A stretch of DNA of 64,000 bases from Kitasatospora aureofaciens. GTDB taxonomy: Bacteria > Actinomycetota > Actinomycetes > Streptomycetales > Streptomycetaceae. Shown one piece after another: positions 9,382-18,629 of the stretch. The notes under the pieces are model-generated. The model was not told the DNA's origin, did not search any database, and was given only the letters and a program-made list of their open reading frames with translations. The first letter of the stretch is position 1. Each line of letters starts with the position of its first letter. Where the stretch lies: assembly GCA_000720845.1 (NCBI GenBank), contig JODU01000004.1:271681-335680 (forward strand). Reading direction: 5' to 3'. Made by a program: the position numbers and the translations under genes.

Positions 9382-9522
9382 ATGACCGCACACACCGCAG
9401 CCGCCACCCGTGTCCGCACCGGCGGCCCCAAGGACGACGGCCCGAAGATCCTCGAGCACGTCATGGGCTGGACCCTCGTCGTGGTGGTCGCGATGCTCGT
9501 GGTTCAGCTGGGCCTTCTGTGA
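9382..9522 (+). CDS. Small single-span membrane protein (46 aa)
   Basis: A short gene of 47 codons: a hydrophilic, lysine-containing N-terminal half (GGPKDDGPKILEHVMGW) followed by one hydrophobic helix (TLVVVVAMLVVQLGLL) to the end. The third-position GC bias is that of a coding frame. A weak GAGAAG site precedes the ATG closely. I recall similar short proteins in other Streptomyces, but cannot confirm conservation. Function unknown; the topology suggests a tail-type membrane peptide. It lies between the peptidase and a TetR gene. Confidence 0.68.
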   Translation: MTAHTAAATRVRTGGPKDDGPKILEHVMGWTLVVVVAMLVVQLGLL

Positions 9523-9604
9523 CGTGACCCGCGTGTGACCTGCCCCACGACCCGACCTGCCATACTGCGGATGTCCCGCCGCCCGTAGGAGACCAGGGTC
9601 GAAA

Positions 9605-10267
9605 TTGAATATCAGTCAACAAGGTGTCGACGCCCGTCCCCGGGCGCGCGGCACCGAGCGCTCGCTGGCGCGCCGCGCCGAACTCATCGCCATCGGGCGG
9701 AGGTTGTTCGCCGACACGTCGTACGACGCGCTCTCGATGGACGACATCGCCCGCCAGGCGCATGTCGCCAAGGGGCTGATCTACTACTACTTCCAGTCCA
9801 AGCGGGGCTACTACCTGGCGATCATCCAGGACTCCGTCGCCGGCCTCGTCACCACGGCGGCCCGCGGCACCGAACTGCCGCAGGTGGACCGCGTCCACCG
9901 CACCATCGACGGCTACCTGCGCTACGCCGAGCACAACCAGGCCGCCTACCGCACCATCGTCAGCGGCGGAGTCGGCTTCGACGCCGAGGTGCACGCCATC
10001 CGGGACGGGGTGCGCGAGGCGATCGTGGTCACCATCGCCGAGGGGGCGTACGGGCGCTCGGACATCGGGCCGCTGGCCCGCATGGGCCTGCTGGCCTGGG
10101 TGTGCGGTGTCGAGGGAGCCACCCTGGACTGGATCGGCCGCCCGGAACTGCCCCGCGAGACCATGCGTGAGCTGCTGGTGAGGTCGCTCGGCGGCACGCT
10201 GCGCGCCATCGAGGAACTGGACCCTGCCTACCCGGCCCCCGCCCCGGCCCGCCGGGACGACGTCTGA
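9605..10267 (+). CDS. TetR-family transcriptional regulator
   Basis: 220-residue one-component regulator. The helix-turn-helix is at about residues 35-70, with the typical signature SMDDIARQAHVAKGLIYYYFQSKRGYYLA. The C-terminal helical domain should bind an unknown ligand and form a dimer. The TTG start at 9605 is used because it gives the normal N-terminal length; AGGG lies six bases upstream. The first codons contain TTGA-7-TCAA, a possible small operator for autoregulation. A strong terminator follows. The target genes are not evident. Confidence 0.88.
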   Translation: MNISQQGVDARPRARGTERSLARRAELIAIGRRLFADTSYDALSMDDIARQAHVAKGLIYYYFQSKRGYYLAIIQDSVAGLVTTAARGTELPQVDRVHRTIDGYLRYAEHNQAAYRTIVSGGVGFDAEVHAIRDGVREAIVVTIAEGAYGRSDIGPLARMGLLAWVCGVEGATLDWIGRPELPRETMRELLVRSLGGTLRAIEELDPAYPAPAPARRDDV

Positions 10268-10278
10268 CGAAGCTTGAC

Positions 10279-10314
10279 GAGGGGGCGGAGACCCTAGCCG
10301 GTCTCCGCCCCCTC
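10279..10314. terminator. Bidirectional terminator between tetR-like gene and chitinase
   Basis: Perfect 15-bp stem GAGGGGGCGGAGACC / GGTCTCCGCCCCCTC with a 6-base loop, placed between two convergent genes, so it can serve both. Confidence 0.85.
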
Positions 10315-10337
10315 GCCCCCCGTGCGCGCCGGGTGGT

Positions 10338-11603
<1,266 letters not shown>

Positions 11604-11970
11604 CGGGTGTCTCCTCGTGGGGGAAGAGGGAAACGCGCGCCGATTGGCATGAACGCGATTAGGCGTTCGGTCCGTCACCGTAGGAGGACTAGACCAGTGT
11701 GGTCAATGGTGCGGACCATTCTCGGTTTCCGAGGGCGGGAATCCCTGTCCTCGGGGCCTGGCCGGACCCGTTCTCCGAATTCTTTGAGTAAGCGGTCGTT
11801 AACTGGTGACTCCATGCCTCCGATCGGGCATACTCACAGCGCACAGCCGCTGGTCAGCCGCTTCCGCGACCCGGGAGTGCGAGCATCGGCCAGGCCGAAC
11901 GACCCGGCGGAGCCGCCTCCACCCAAGGCGCACGTCCGCCGATGTGCCCGACAGGGAGGAGAGCGTCGCC
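11604..11970. other. Divergent regulatory region, chitinase / acyl-CoA dehydrogenase
   Basis: 367 bases between divergent starts. The left part holds the chitinase promoter with its direct repeats. The right part must contain the dehydrogenase promoter; I see CATACT near 11830 as a possible -10 but no good -35, so I do not call it. No ORF here looks coding. Confidence 0.6.
11677..11718 (-). promoter_or_regulatory. Chitinase promoter with two chi-type direct repeats
   Basis: On the minus strand: -35 TTGACC (11706-11701), 18-bp spacer, -10 TACGGT (11682-11677). Two 12-bp elements, TGGTCCGCACCA (11718-11707) and TGGTCTAGTCCT (11696-11685), flank the -35 box. They resemble the TGGTCCAGACCT repeats known to mediate chitin induction and glucose repression of Streptomyces chitinases, and also match half of the DasR consensus. 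Confidence 0.82.
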
Positions 11971-13146
11971 ATGCCCGACCGCGCCCCGCAGCCGGTGGAC
12001 CGGCATCTGCCCACGGACGAGGCACGGGACCTGATCTCGCTCGTCCGCGACATCGCGCAGCGTGAGATCGCCCCGAGCGCGGCCGAGGAGGAGGACACCG
12101 GACGCTTCCCGCGCGAGGTCTTCACCCTCCTGTCCGACGTCGGCCTGCTCGGCCTGCCCTACGACCCCGAGTTCGGCGGCGGCGAGCAGCCGTACGAGGT
12201 CTACCTCCAGGTCCTGGAGGAGCTGGCCGCGGCCCGGCTCACCGTCGGCCTCGGCGTCAGCGTGCACACGCTCGCCTCCTACGCGCTGGCCGCCCACGGC
12301 ACCAAGGAGCAGCAGGCCGAACACCTGCCCGCGATGCTCGGCGGCGGCCTGCTGGGCGCCTACTGCCTCTCCGAACCCGCCTCCGGCTCCGACGCCGCCT
12401 CGCTGCGCACCAGGGCCGTGCGCGAGAGCGGGGGCGACTGGGTGATCACCGGCACCAAGGCGTGGATCACGCACGGCGGCATCGCCGACTTCTACACCGT
12501 CATGGCACGCACCGGAGAGGAGGGACCGCGCGGCATCACCGCCTTCCTGGTCCCCGGTGACGCCGAGGGGCTGAGCGCCGCGGTGCCGGAGAAGAAGATG
12601 GGGCTCAAGGGCTCGCCCACCGCGCAGATCCACCTCGACGGCGTGCGGGTCCCCGACGCCCGCCGCCTCGGCGACGAGGGCCAGGGCTTCGCGATCGCCC
12701 TGTCCGCGCTCGACTCCGGCCGGCTCGGCATCGCCGCCTGCGCCATCGGCGTGGCCCAGGCGGCGCTGGACGTGGCGGTGTCCTACGCGGGCGAGCGGCG
12801 GCAGTTCGGCAAGCCGATCGCCGACTTCCAGGGGCTGCGCTTCATGCTCGCCGACATGGCGACGCAGATCGAGGCCGGCCGTGCCCTGTACCTGACGGCG
12901 GCACGGCTGCGCGACGCGGGCCTGCCGTTCGCCAAGCAGGCAGCCATGGCCAAGCTGCACTGCACCGACACGGCGATGCGGGTCACCACCGACGCCGTGC
13001 AGATCCTCGGCGGGTACGGCTACACCGCCGACTTCCCGGCCGAGCGGTACATGCGCGAGGCCAAAGTGCTGCAGATCGTCGAGGGCACCAACCAGATTCA
13101 GCGGATGGTCATCGCCCGTCACCTCGCGGGTCCCGAGGAGCGCTGA
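11971..13146 (+). CDS. Acyl-CoA dehydrogenase
   Basis: FAD-dependent acyl-CoA dehydrogenase, 391 residues. It shows the N-terminal helical domain, the central signature AYCLSEPASGSDAASLRT and WITHGG, and the C-terminal YAGERRQFGKPIADFQGLRF and QILGGYGYTADFPAERYMRE. The C-terminal EGTNQIQRMVIAR carries the glutamate of the short/medium-chain type. It should introduce the alpha-beta double bond during fatty-acid or branched-chain acyl-CoA breakdown; the chain specificity cannot be read off. GGGAGGAGAG lies ten bases before the ATG. Its 3' end overlaps the end of a convergent small gene. Confidence 0.93.
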   Translation: MPDRAPQPVDRHLPTDEARDLISLVRDIAQREIAPSAAEEEDTGRFPREVFTLLSDVGLLGLPYDPEFGGGEQPYEVYLQVLEELAAARLTVGLGVSVHTLASYALAAHGTKEQQAEHLPAMLGGGLLGAYCLSEPASGSDAASLRTRAVRESGGDWVITGTKAWITHGGIADFYTVMARTGEEGPRGITAFLVPGDAEGLSAAVPEKKMGLKGSPTAQIHLDGVRVPDARRLGDEGQGFAIALSALDSGRLGIAACAIGVAQAALDVAVSYAGERRQFGKPIADFQGLRFMLADMATQIEAGRALYLTAARLRDAGLPFAKQAAMAKLHCTDTAMRVTTDAVQILGGYGYTADFPAERYMREAKVLQIVEGTNQIQRMVIARHLAGPEER

Positions 13147-13426
13147 AGTCGGCGGCGACGGCGAAGTCGCCGCCGACCCGGAAGTCACCGGTGGTGAAGA
13201 AGTCACCCGTGGCGAAGAAGTCACCGAGCCCGCGTGGGGGTTCCGCGAGCCTGACCCACTCCGGGTCGTGGCGCCCCGGCAGGGTGCGGCCGCCGTCGGC
13301 CCAGGTCCGCATCAGCTCGCGGTAGATCGGCGGGTCGGGAATCTGCGGGGCCGGGGGAACCGGTCCCGCGTACACCGGTACGAACACGCGGCGCCGACTC
13401 CCGGTCGACGAGTACGTGGGGGTCAT
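13109..13426 (-). CDS. Conserved hypothetical protein with GDF-repeat tail
   Basis: 105-residue frame. Its middle part, PPIYRELMRTWADGGRTLPGRHDPEWVRL, I remember as typical of a small conserved streptomycete protein of unknown function. The C-terminal third is a run of short units around G/A-D-F (GDFFATGDFFTTGDF and so on) that looks like a recent repeat expansion. It ends 38 bases inside the convergent acyl-CoA dehydrogenase gene. The start at 13426 has no clear ribosome binding site. No signal peptide or membrane span. Confidence 0.62.
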   Translation of the reverse strand: MTPTYSSTGSRRRVFVPVYAGPVPPAPQIPDPPIYRELMRTWADGGRTLPGRHDPEWVRLAEPPRGLGDFFATGDFFTTGDFRVGGDFAVAADFSAPRDPRGDGR

Positions 13427-13621
13427 ACCCGGGCAACGCGGCGAAGTGCGGACAGGTCACCGGCGGGCGCAATCGAGAGTGAGTTCGTGCGCGTCCGCCG
13501 TCCACGCGTCCGCCCGCCCACCCGTCCGCCACCGAACCGCGCCACGGCGTCCTGCGAGCCGTGGCGCGGTCGGGATGACCCGGTGGGTGGGCGAGCCCCG
13601 CGAACCGGGTGCCCGGGAGCC

Positions 13622-14059
13622 TCAGGCCGCTTCGCGCCGCATCGTCGGCACCCGCATCGGGCGCGAGCCCGGGCCGCCGACGTGGGAGAAGGGCTGGGTC
13701 CGCCAGTCGAGGCCCCGGGGGAGCGTCAACAGCAGGGCGGTGTCCTGCTCGTGGGGCTGGAACGACTCGTCGGCGGGGCGCGCCTCGGTGGCCCGGCGCC
13801 CGGTGCCGGCGCAGACCGTGAGCCCGAACGGGTTCCACGGCGAGGCGCACAGCGCGTGCTCCGGCAGCGTCTCCTCGTCCGCCAGCAGGGCGATGGGCTG
13901 CGCGCAGTCCGGGCAGAACACCCGGTACATCTCGAAGGTGTCGTAGGCGTCGAGTTCCTCGTCGTCGAAGGCGTCGGGTTCGACGCCCTCCGATACGGGC
14001 TCGACGACCGGCTGCTGCCGCTTGGGCGCGGTACGACCAGGGCGCTTAAGACTCTGCAT
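13622..14059 (-). CDS. Conserved hypothetical protein with Cys pairs
   Basis: 145-residue soluble protein of unknown function. A basic N-terminus leads into an acidic stretch (FDDEELDAYD) and then FCPDCAQPIALLADEETLPEHALC with three cysteines; a fourth sits in GLTVCAGTGR, so a zinc site is possible. GGGGGAG lies eight bases before the ATG, supporting the start. It is divergent from the Lrp/AsnC gene across 267 bases and may be one of its targets, but no operator is obvious. Third-position GC supports coding. Confidence 0.72.
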   Translation of the reverse strand: MQSLKRPGRTAPKRQQPVVEPVSEGVEPDAFDDEELDAYDTFEMYRVFCPDCAQPIALLADEETLPEHALCASPWNPFGLTVCAGTGRRATEARPADESFQPHEQDTALLLTLPRGLDWRTQPFSHVGGPGSRPMRVPTMRREAA

Positions 14060-14312
14060 GGGATTCTCCCCCTCGGGCTGGGTCGTGACGGCACTGCGGC
14101 CTCGACCACAGCAAGCACTTCCCGTCCCCCCTCCGGGGTAATCACGAGAACATCACGGAGAACGTTCAACCAGTGTGGTGTTCGTCACATGCCGCTCGCA
14201 GATGCCCCGTGCGGTGGGTTTGTCCCCGCCCGGCCGTCGTCCGACGCCCCGTCACATCACGAACGGGGCATGACCCGGACTGCTCAGGTATCCGAGGAGA
14301 TCAACCGCACTG

Positions 14313-14318
14313 TAGGTT
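14313..14318 (+). promoter_or_regulatory. -10 box for a leaderless Lrp/AsnC transcript
   Basis: TAGGTT ends eight bases before the ATG at 14327, which would make the A of the start codon the first or second base of the mRNA. No convincing -35 box and no ribosome binding site are present, consistent with a leaderless message. Confidence 0.5.
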
Positions 14319-14326
14319 CTTGCGCC

Positions 14327-14767
14327 ATGGAGGAGCTGGACCGACAGATCGTGCAGCTGCTCGTCAAGGACGGGCGGATGAGCTACACCGACCTGGGCAA
14401 GGCCACGGGCCTGTCCACGTCGGCCGTGCACCAGCGGGTGCGGCGGCTGGAGCAGCGTGGCGTCATCCGCGGTTACGCGGCGGTCGTCGACCCGGAGGCC
14501 GTCGGGCTGCCGATGACCGCGTTCATCTCGGTGAAACCGTTCGACCCCAGCGCCCCCGACGACATCGCGGACCGCCTCGCCGGGGTCCCCGAGATCGAGG
14601 CCTGCCACAGCGTCGCGGGCGACGAGAACTACATCCTCAAGGTCCGGGTGGCCACCCCGCACGAGCTGGAGGAGCTGCTCGCGCGCGTCCGCTCGCTGGC
14701 GGGTGTGTCGACCCGGACCACCGTGGTCCTCTCGACCCCCTACGAGTCCCGGCCCCCGCGGATCTGA
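14327..14767 (+). CDS. Lrp/AsnC-family transcriptional regulator
   Basis: 146-residue feast/famine regulator. The N-terminal winged helix covers residues 1-60 (MEELDRQIVQLLVKDGRMSY, then GLSTSAVHQRVRRLEQRGVI) and the C-terminal RAM/AsnC ligand domain residues 68-140, including GDENYILKVRV. Proteins of this type sense amino acids or related metabolites as octamers. An in-frame ATG at 14270 exists but has no better ribosome binding site; the 14327 start matches the family and a nearby -10 box. It precedes an amidohydrolase gene by 83 bases. Confidence 0.92.
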   Translation: MEELDRQIVQLLVKDGRMSYTDLGKATGLSTSAVHQRVRRLEQRGVIRGYAAVVDPEAVGLPMTAFISVKPFDPSAPDDIADRLAGVPEIEACHSVAGDENYILKVRVATPHELEELLARVRSLAGVSTRTTVVLSTPYESRPPRI

Positions 14768-14850
14768 CGGCGCCCGCGCGGGAGCGGGAGCCACGGGCGG
14801 CCGCCGGGCCCGCCCCGGCTGCCGTGCGGTGTCCGTGAGGGGCGAGACTG

Positions 14851-16461
14851 GTGTCCATGAGTGAGTCCACCACCCCGTCCTCGACCGTCCTGCTGCGCCG
14901 CGGCGAGGTCCACAGTCCCGCCGACCCCTTCGCGACCGCCATGGTCGTCGAGCGCGGCCAGGTCGCCTGGGTCGGCTCGGAGGGCGCCGCGGACGCCTTC
15001 GCGGACGGGGTCGACGAGGTGATCGACCTCGACGGCGCGCTCGTCACCCCGGCGTTCACCGACGCACATGTGCACACCACGGCCACGGGCCTCGCCCTCA
15101 CCGGCCTCGACCTCTCCGCCGCCCCGACCCGCGAGGCGGCCCTCGCCCTCGTACGGGACTTCGCCGCCGCCCGCCCGGAGGACCGGGTGCTCCTGGGCCA
15201 CGGCTGGGACGCCGCCCGCTGGCCGGACGGACAGCCCCCGACGCGCGCCGAACTGGACGCGGCGACCGGCGGCCGTCCCCTCTATCTCAGTCGTATCGAC
15301 GTCCACTCCGCCGTCGTTACCACCGCCCTGCTCGACCTGGCGCCCGGTGGCCTCCCCCGCGGGGACGGCCCGCTCACCGGCGACGCCCACCACGCCGTAC
15401 GCGCCGCGGCGCTGGGGGCCGTCACCCCCGCCCAGCGCGCCGGGGCCCAGCGCGCCGCCCTCGCGCACGCCGCCTCCCTCGGCATTGGAACCGTTCACGA
15501 ATGCGCAGGGCCGGAGATCTCCTCCGAGGACGACCTCACCGGTCTGCTGCGCCTGTCCGCCGAGGAGCCCGGGCCGCGGGTGATCGGCTACTGGGCCGAA
15601 CAGGACGTCGACAAGGCGCGGGAGCTGGGTGCCGTCGGGGCCGCCGGAGACCTCTTCGTCGACGGCTCCCTCGGCTCGCACACCGCCTGTCTGCACCAGC
15701 CCTACGCCGACGCCGGCCACACCGGCACCGCCCACCTGGACGCCGACGCCGTCGCCGCGCACGTCGTCGCGTGCACCGAGGCCGGCCTCCAGGCGGGCTT
15801 CCACGCCATCGGTGACGCCGCCGTGACCGCCGTCGTGGAGGGAGTGCGCGCCGCCGCCGACAAGATCGGCCTCACCCGCGTCCGCGCCGCCCGGCACCGG
15901 ATCGAGCACGCCGAGATGCTCACCCCTGAGACGGTCGCTGCCTTCGCCGAACTGGGTCTGACCGCCTCCGTCCAGCCCGCCTTCGACGCGCTCTGGGGCG
16001 GCGAGGACGGCATGTACGCCCGGCGCCTGGGCGCCGAGCGGGCGCGCACGCTCAACCCCTTCGCGGCCCTGCTGCGCGCCGGCGTGCCGCTCGCCTTCGG
16101 CTCCGACAGCCCGGTCACCCCCCTCGACCCGTGGGGCACCGTCCGGGCCGCCGCCTTCCACCGCACTGCGGAACACCGCGTCTCCGTCCGCGCGGCGTTC
16201 ACGGCGCACACCCGCGGCGGCTGGCGGGCGATCGGCCGGGACGACGCGGGTGTCCTGGTGCCGGGCGTGCCCGCGGACTACGCCGTGTGGCGCACCGGCG
16301 AACTCGTGGTCCAGGCCCCGGACGACCGGGTGGCGCGCTGGTCGACCGACCCGCGCTCCGGCACCCCCGGCCTGCCCGACCTCACCCCCGGCCGGGACCT
16401 GCCCGTCTGCCTGCGTACCGTGGTGGGTGGCCGGACTGTGTTCGTACGGCCGGGCGAGTGA
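14851..16461 (+). CDS. Amidohydrolase family 3 protein (YtcJ-like)
   Basis: 536-residue metal-dependent hydrolase of the amidohydrolase superfamily, YtcJ branch, cytoplasmic. Visible features: the metal-binding AFTDAHVHTTATG, the histidines in FHAIGDAAV and HRIEHAEM, and the final aspartate in AFGSDSPVTPLDP. The substrate is unknown; most members were annotated from structure only. The GTG at 14851 has GAGGGG eight bases upstream; an in-frame ATG follows two codons later. It lies just downstream of the Lrp/AsnC regulator in the same direction. Confidence 0.88.
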   Translation: MSMSESTTPSSTVLLRRGEVHSPADPFATAMVVERGQVAWVGSEGAADAFADGVDEVIDLDGALVTPAFTDAHVHTTATGLALTGLDLSAAPTREAALALVRDFAAARPEDRVLLGHGWDAARWPDGQPPTRAELDAATGGRPLYLSRIDVHSAVVTTALLDLAPGGLPRGDGPLTGDAHHAVRAAALGAVTPAQRAGAQRAALAHAASLGIGTVHECAGPEISSEDDLTGLLRLSAEEPGPRVIGYWAEQDVDKARELGAVGAAGDLFVDGSLGSHTACLHQPYADAGHTGTAHLDADAVAAHVVACTEAGLQAGFHAIGDAAVTAVVEGVRAAADKIGLTRVRAARHRIEHAEMLTPETVAAFAELGLTASVQPAFDALWGGEDGMYARRLGAERARTLNPFAALLRAGVPLAFGSDSPVTPLDPWGTVRAAAFHRTAEHRVSVRAAFTAHTRGGWRAIGRDDAGVLVPGVPADYAVWRTGELVVQAPDDRVARWSTDPRSGTPGLPDLTPGRDLPVCLRTVVGGRTVFVRPGE

Positions 16462-16561
16462 TCTCCACGGCCGACGGGGCGATGATCTTCGCGCGGCCAC
16501 GACCTGCGTCTCCTCCGCGCTGACCTGCGCATTGACATCAAAGGTGCAGGTGGAACGACTG

Positions 16562-16592
16562 TTGACAGGCGACGGCGGGGGGCCGGTAGGTT
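16562..16592 (+). promoter_or_regulatory. Housekeeping-type promoter TTGACA-19-TAGGTT
   Basis: TTGACA at 16562-16567, a 19-bp spacer and TAGGTT at 16587-16592, close to the HrdB consensus. A second TTGACA lies 30 bases upstream without a matching -10. It lies about 390 bases from the ppm1 start. Confidence 0.62.
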
Positions 16593-16946
16593 CGGCCGAG
16601 TCCACCACCGGACGCCCGACCGGGGAACCTTCCGCACAGCGTCGCGGCGCCGCTGAGTCAGGACGGTGTGCCGCACCGGGACACCGCCACTGGGAGCCAG
16701 GCTCAGTGCCCGCACCGCGACGAGGGAACGTTCCGGCCGGCCGGGAGGTGTGACCCGGGTGGGGCCCGGGCGCTCAGTAGACAACGGCCTAGGTCGACCC
16801 GCAGCCGGCGGGTCCCGGGCCGGCCCGAAGGGCGCCGGGCCCCCATCCGTCGCACAAATGGCCTGAATCGGCCATCCCTACCCCGGTTCCGGGAAAACGA
16901 CACCACCGTACGACCGTCCTGTCACGTCGGCGCAGGCCGCGGCGTT

Positions 16947-16952
16947 TATGGT
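16947..16952 (+). promoter_or_regulatory. -10 box close to the ppm1 start
   Basis: TATGGT eight bases before an in-frame GTG (16961). This would allow a leaderless form of ppm1 starting eight codons upstream of the GTG at 16985 that has a ribosome binding site. Confidence 0.4.
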
Positions 16953-16984
16953 GGTCCTCTGTGGACGGACACGAAGGGGCAGTG

Positions 16985-17908
16985 GTGAACGACGGCGACG
17001 GGACGCCCGCGGCTGCGGGGCGGGAGAGGCGGTTCGGCCCCCTGGGCACGGCCTTGGTGATCATCCCGACCTACAACGAGGCGGAGAACATCAGGGCGAT
17101 CGTCACGCGCGTGCGCGAGGCCGTCCCGGAGGCGCACGTACTCGTGGCCGACGACAACAGCCCCGACGGCACCGGCAAGATCGCCGACGAACTGGCGGCC
17201 GGGGACGGCCACGTCCAGGTCATGCACCGCAAGGGCAAGGAAGGGCTGGGTGCCGCCTATCTCGCCGGCTTCCGCTGGGGCCTGGACCACGGCTACGGCG
17301 TGCTGATCGAGATGGACGCCGACGGCTCCCACCAGCCCGAGGAACTGCCCCGCCTGCTGACCGCGCTCAAGGGTGCCGACCTCGTGCTCGGCTCCCGCTG
17401 GGTGCCCGGCGGCCGGGTGGTGAACTGGCCCAAGTCCCGCGAGATCATCTCGCGCGGCGGCAGCATGTACTCGCGGATCGCCCTCGACCTGCCGCTGCGT
17501 GACATCACCGGCGGCTACCGGGCCTTCCGCCGCGAGACCCTGGAGGGGCTCGGCCTCGAGGAGGTCGCCTCCCAGGGCTACTGCTTCCAGGTCGACCTCG
17601 CCCGCCGCGCGATCAAGGCCGGCTACCACGTCGTGGAGGTGCCGATCACCTTCGTCGAGCGTGAACTCGGCGACTCCAAGATGAGCCGCGACATCCTGGT
17701 GGAGGCCCTGTGGCGGGTCACCACGTGGGGCGTGGGGGAGAGGGTCGGCAAGGTCCTGGGCCGGGACAAGCGGCCCGGCACGGCGGCCGACGGACAGGCG
17801 GCGTCCGGTGACGAGCCGGCGAAGTCCGGTGACCGGTCGGCCAAGCCCGGTGACGAGTCGGCGAAGTCGGGTGCCGAGTCGGAGAAGGCGTCCGACGCCA
17901 AGGCCTGA
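16985..17908 (+). CDS. ppm1: Polyprenol-phosphate mannose synthase (GT2)
   Basis: Transfers mannose from GDP-mannose to polyprenol phosphate, making the donor for protein O-mannosylation on the outer membrane face; in S. coelicolor this pathway is needed for glycoproteins and phage phiC31 infection. The GT2 domain fills residues 18-250: VIIPTYNEAENIR, VADDNSPDGTG, the metal site EMDADGSHQPEELP and GSRWVPGG. No membrane span or fused Lnt domain, unlike mycobacterial Ppm1. The last 45 residues are a hydrophilic tail of imperfect GDxxAKxG repeats. The GTG at 16985 has GAAGGGG five bases upstream; GTG 16961 is the leaderless alternative. Confidence 0.93.
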   Translation: MNDGDGTPAAAGRERRFGPLGTALVIIPTYNEAENIRAIVTRVREAVPEAHVLVADDNSPDGTGKIADELAAGDGHVQVMHRKGKEGLGAAYLAGFRWGLDHGYGVLIEMDADGSHQPEELPRLLTALKGADLVLGSRWVPGGRVVNWPKSREIISRGGSMYSRIALDLPLRDITGGYRAFRRETLEGLGLEEVASQGYCFQVDLARRAIKAGYHVVEVPITFVERELGDSKMSRDILVEALWRVTTWGVGERVGKVLGRDKRPGTAADGQAASGDEPAKSGDRSAKPGDESAKSGAESEKASDAKA

Positions 17909-17954
17909 CCGGCCTCTTATGCCGCACTGAGCCGGGGCCAGGCACACTGGGAGT

Positions 17955-18539
17955 ATGACGAATGGCGCTCAGACCCCCAGGTCCCCCGCCCGGCCTCCGC
18001 GCTCCCGGCTGCGCACGTTCCTGCCGCTGGGCGTCGCCGCCTGGCTCGTGCTGGAGATCTGGCTGCTGATCGTGGTGGCGGGCGCGTCCAGCGGCTTCGT
18101 GGTCTTCCTGCTCCTGGTCGCCGGCGTGGTCCTCGGCTCCGTGGTCATCAAGGCGGCGGGCCGCCGGGCCTTCCGCAACCTCACGGAGACGCTCAACCAG
18201 CAGCAGTCGGGCATGGGATCCGGCATGCCGCCTGAAGCCCGCCCGAACAGCGAGGGCAATGGCCTGATGATGCTGGGCGGGCTGCTCCTGATCCTGCCCG
18301 GCCTGATCTCGGACGCGCTCGGCCTGCTCATGCTGCTGCCCCCCGTCCAGAAGGCGGTGAGCCGGTACGCCCAGCGGACGGTGGAGCGCAAGCTCCGGGA
18401 CGCCGGTCCCGGCACCCTGGGCGACGCCTTCCGCCAGGCGAGGATGCACCGCCCGGACGGCAAGGTCCTCCAGGGCGAGGTCATACGGGACGATCCGGAC
18501 GACGCCCCGCAAGGCCCCCGCCCTCCACTGACGCGCTGA
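17955..18539 (+). CDS. FxsA-family membrane protein
   Basis: 194-residue membrane protein of the FxsA/YtzA group. It has hydrophobic spans at about residues 17-35 (FLPLGVAAWLVLEIWLLIVV), 38-56 and 98-120 (GLMMLGGLLLILPGLISDAL), the last containing the family's LxLPGxISD signature. A basic cytoplasmic tail follows. In E. coli FxsA affects exclusion of phage T7 by F plasmid, but no general role is known. It follows ppm1 by 46 bases, probably in one transcript, and ends at a strong bidirectional terminator. Confidence 0.88.
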   Translation: MTNGAQTPRSPARPPRSRLRTFLPLGVAAWLVLEIWLLIVVAGASSGFVVFLLLVAGVVLGSVVIKAAGRRAFRNLTETLNQQQSGMGSGMPPEARPNSEGNGLMMLGGLLLILPGLISDALGLLMLLPPVQKAVSRYAQRTVERKLRDAGPGTLGDAFRQARMHRPDGKVLQGEVIRDDPDDAPQGPRPPLTR

Positions 18540-18556
18540 GCCCGCGGACACGACAA

Positions 18557-18601
18557 AACCGCAGGTGCCGTACATGAAGCTCATGTACGGCACCCGCGGT
18601 T
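18557..18601. terminator. Bidirectional terminator between fxsA-like gene and rbpA
   Basis: Near-perfect hairpin: AACCGC-A-GGTGCCGTACATGA, loop AGC, then the complement with a single A/C mismatch, about 20 paired bases, flanked by AAAA on the left and TTGTT on the right. It lies between convergent genes. Confidence 0.9.
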
Positions 18602-18629
18602 GTTCGGTTGTGTCGCCTACGGTTTCCCG

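Larger units (their letters stand above)
16462..16984. other. Long intergenic/leader region upstream of ppm1
   Basis: 523 bases without a gene I can support. It contains a consensus promoter at 16562-16592 and, downstream of it, a run of potential hairpins including GACCCGC-AGCCG-GCGGGTC at 16796-16814 and several GGGCCC/CCGGGC blocks. A second -10 box lies at 16947-16952. A transcript from the first promoter would carry about 360 untranslated bases before ppm1, or be a separate small RNA. Confidence 0.6.

Noticed and set aside
16600..16760. A cobalamin riboswitch, suggested by GCCACTGGGAG
   Set aside because: The remaining B12-box and core elements are missing or in the wrong order, and ppm1 has no link to cobalamin.
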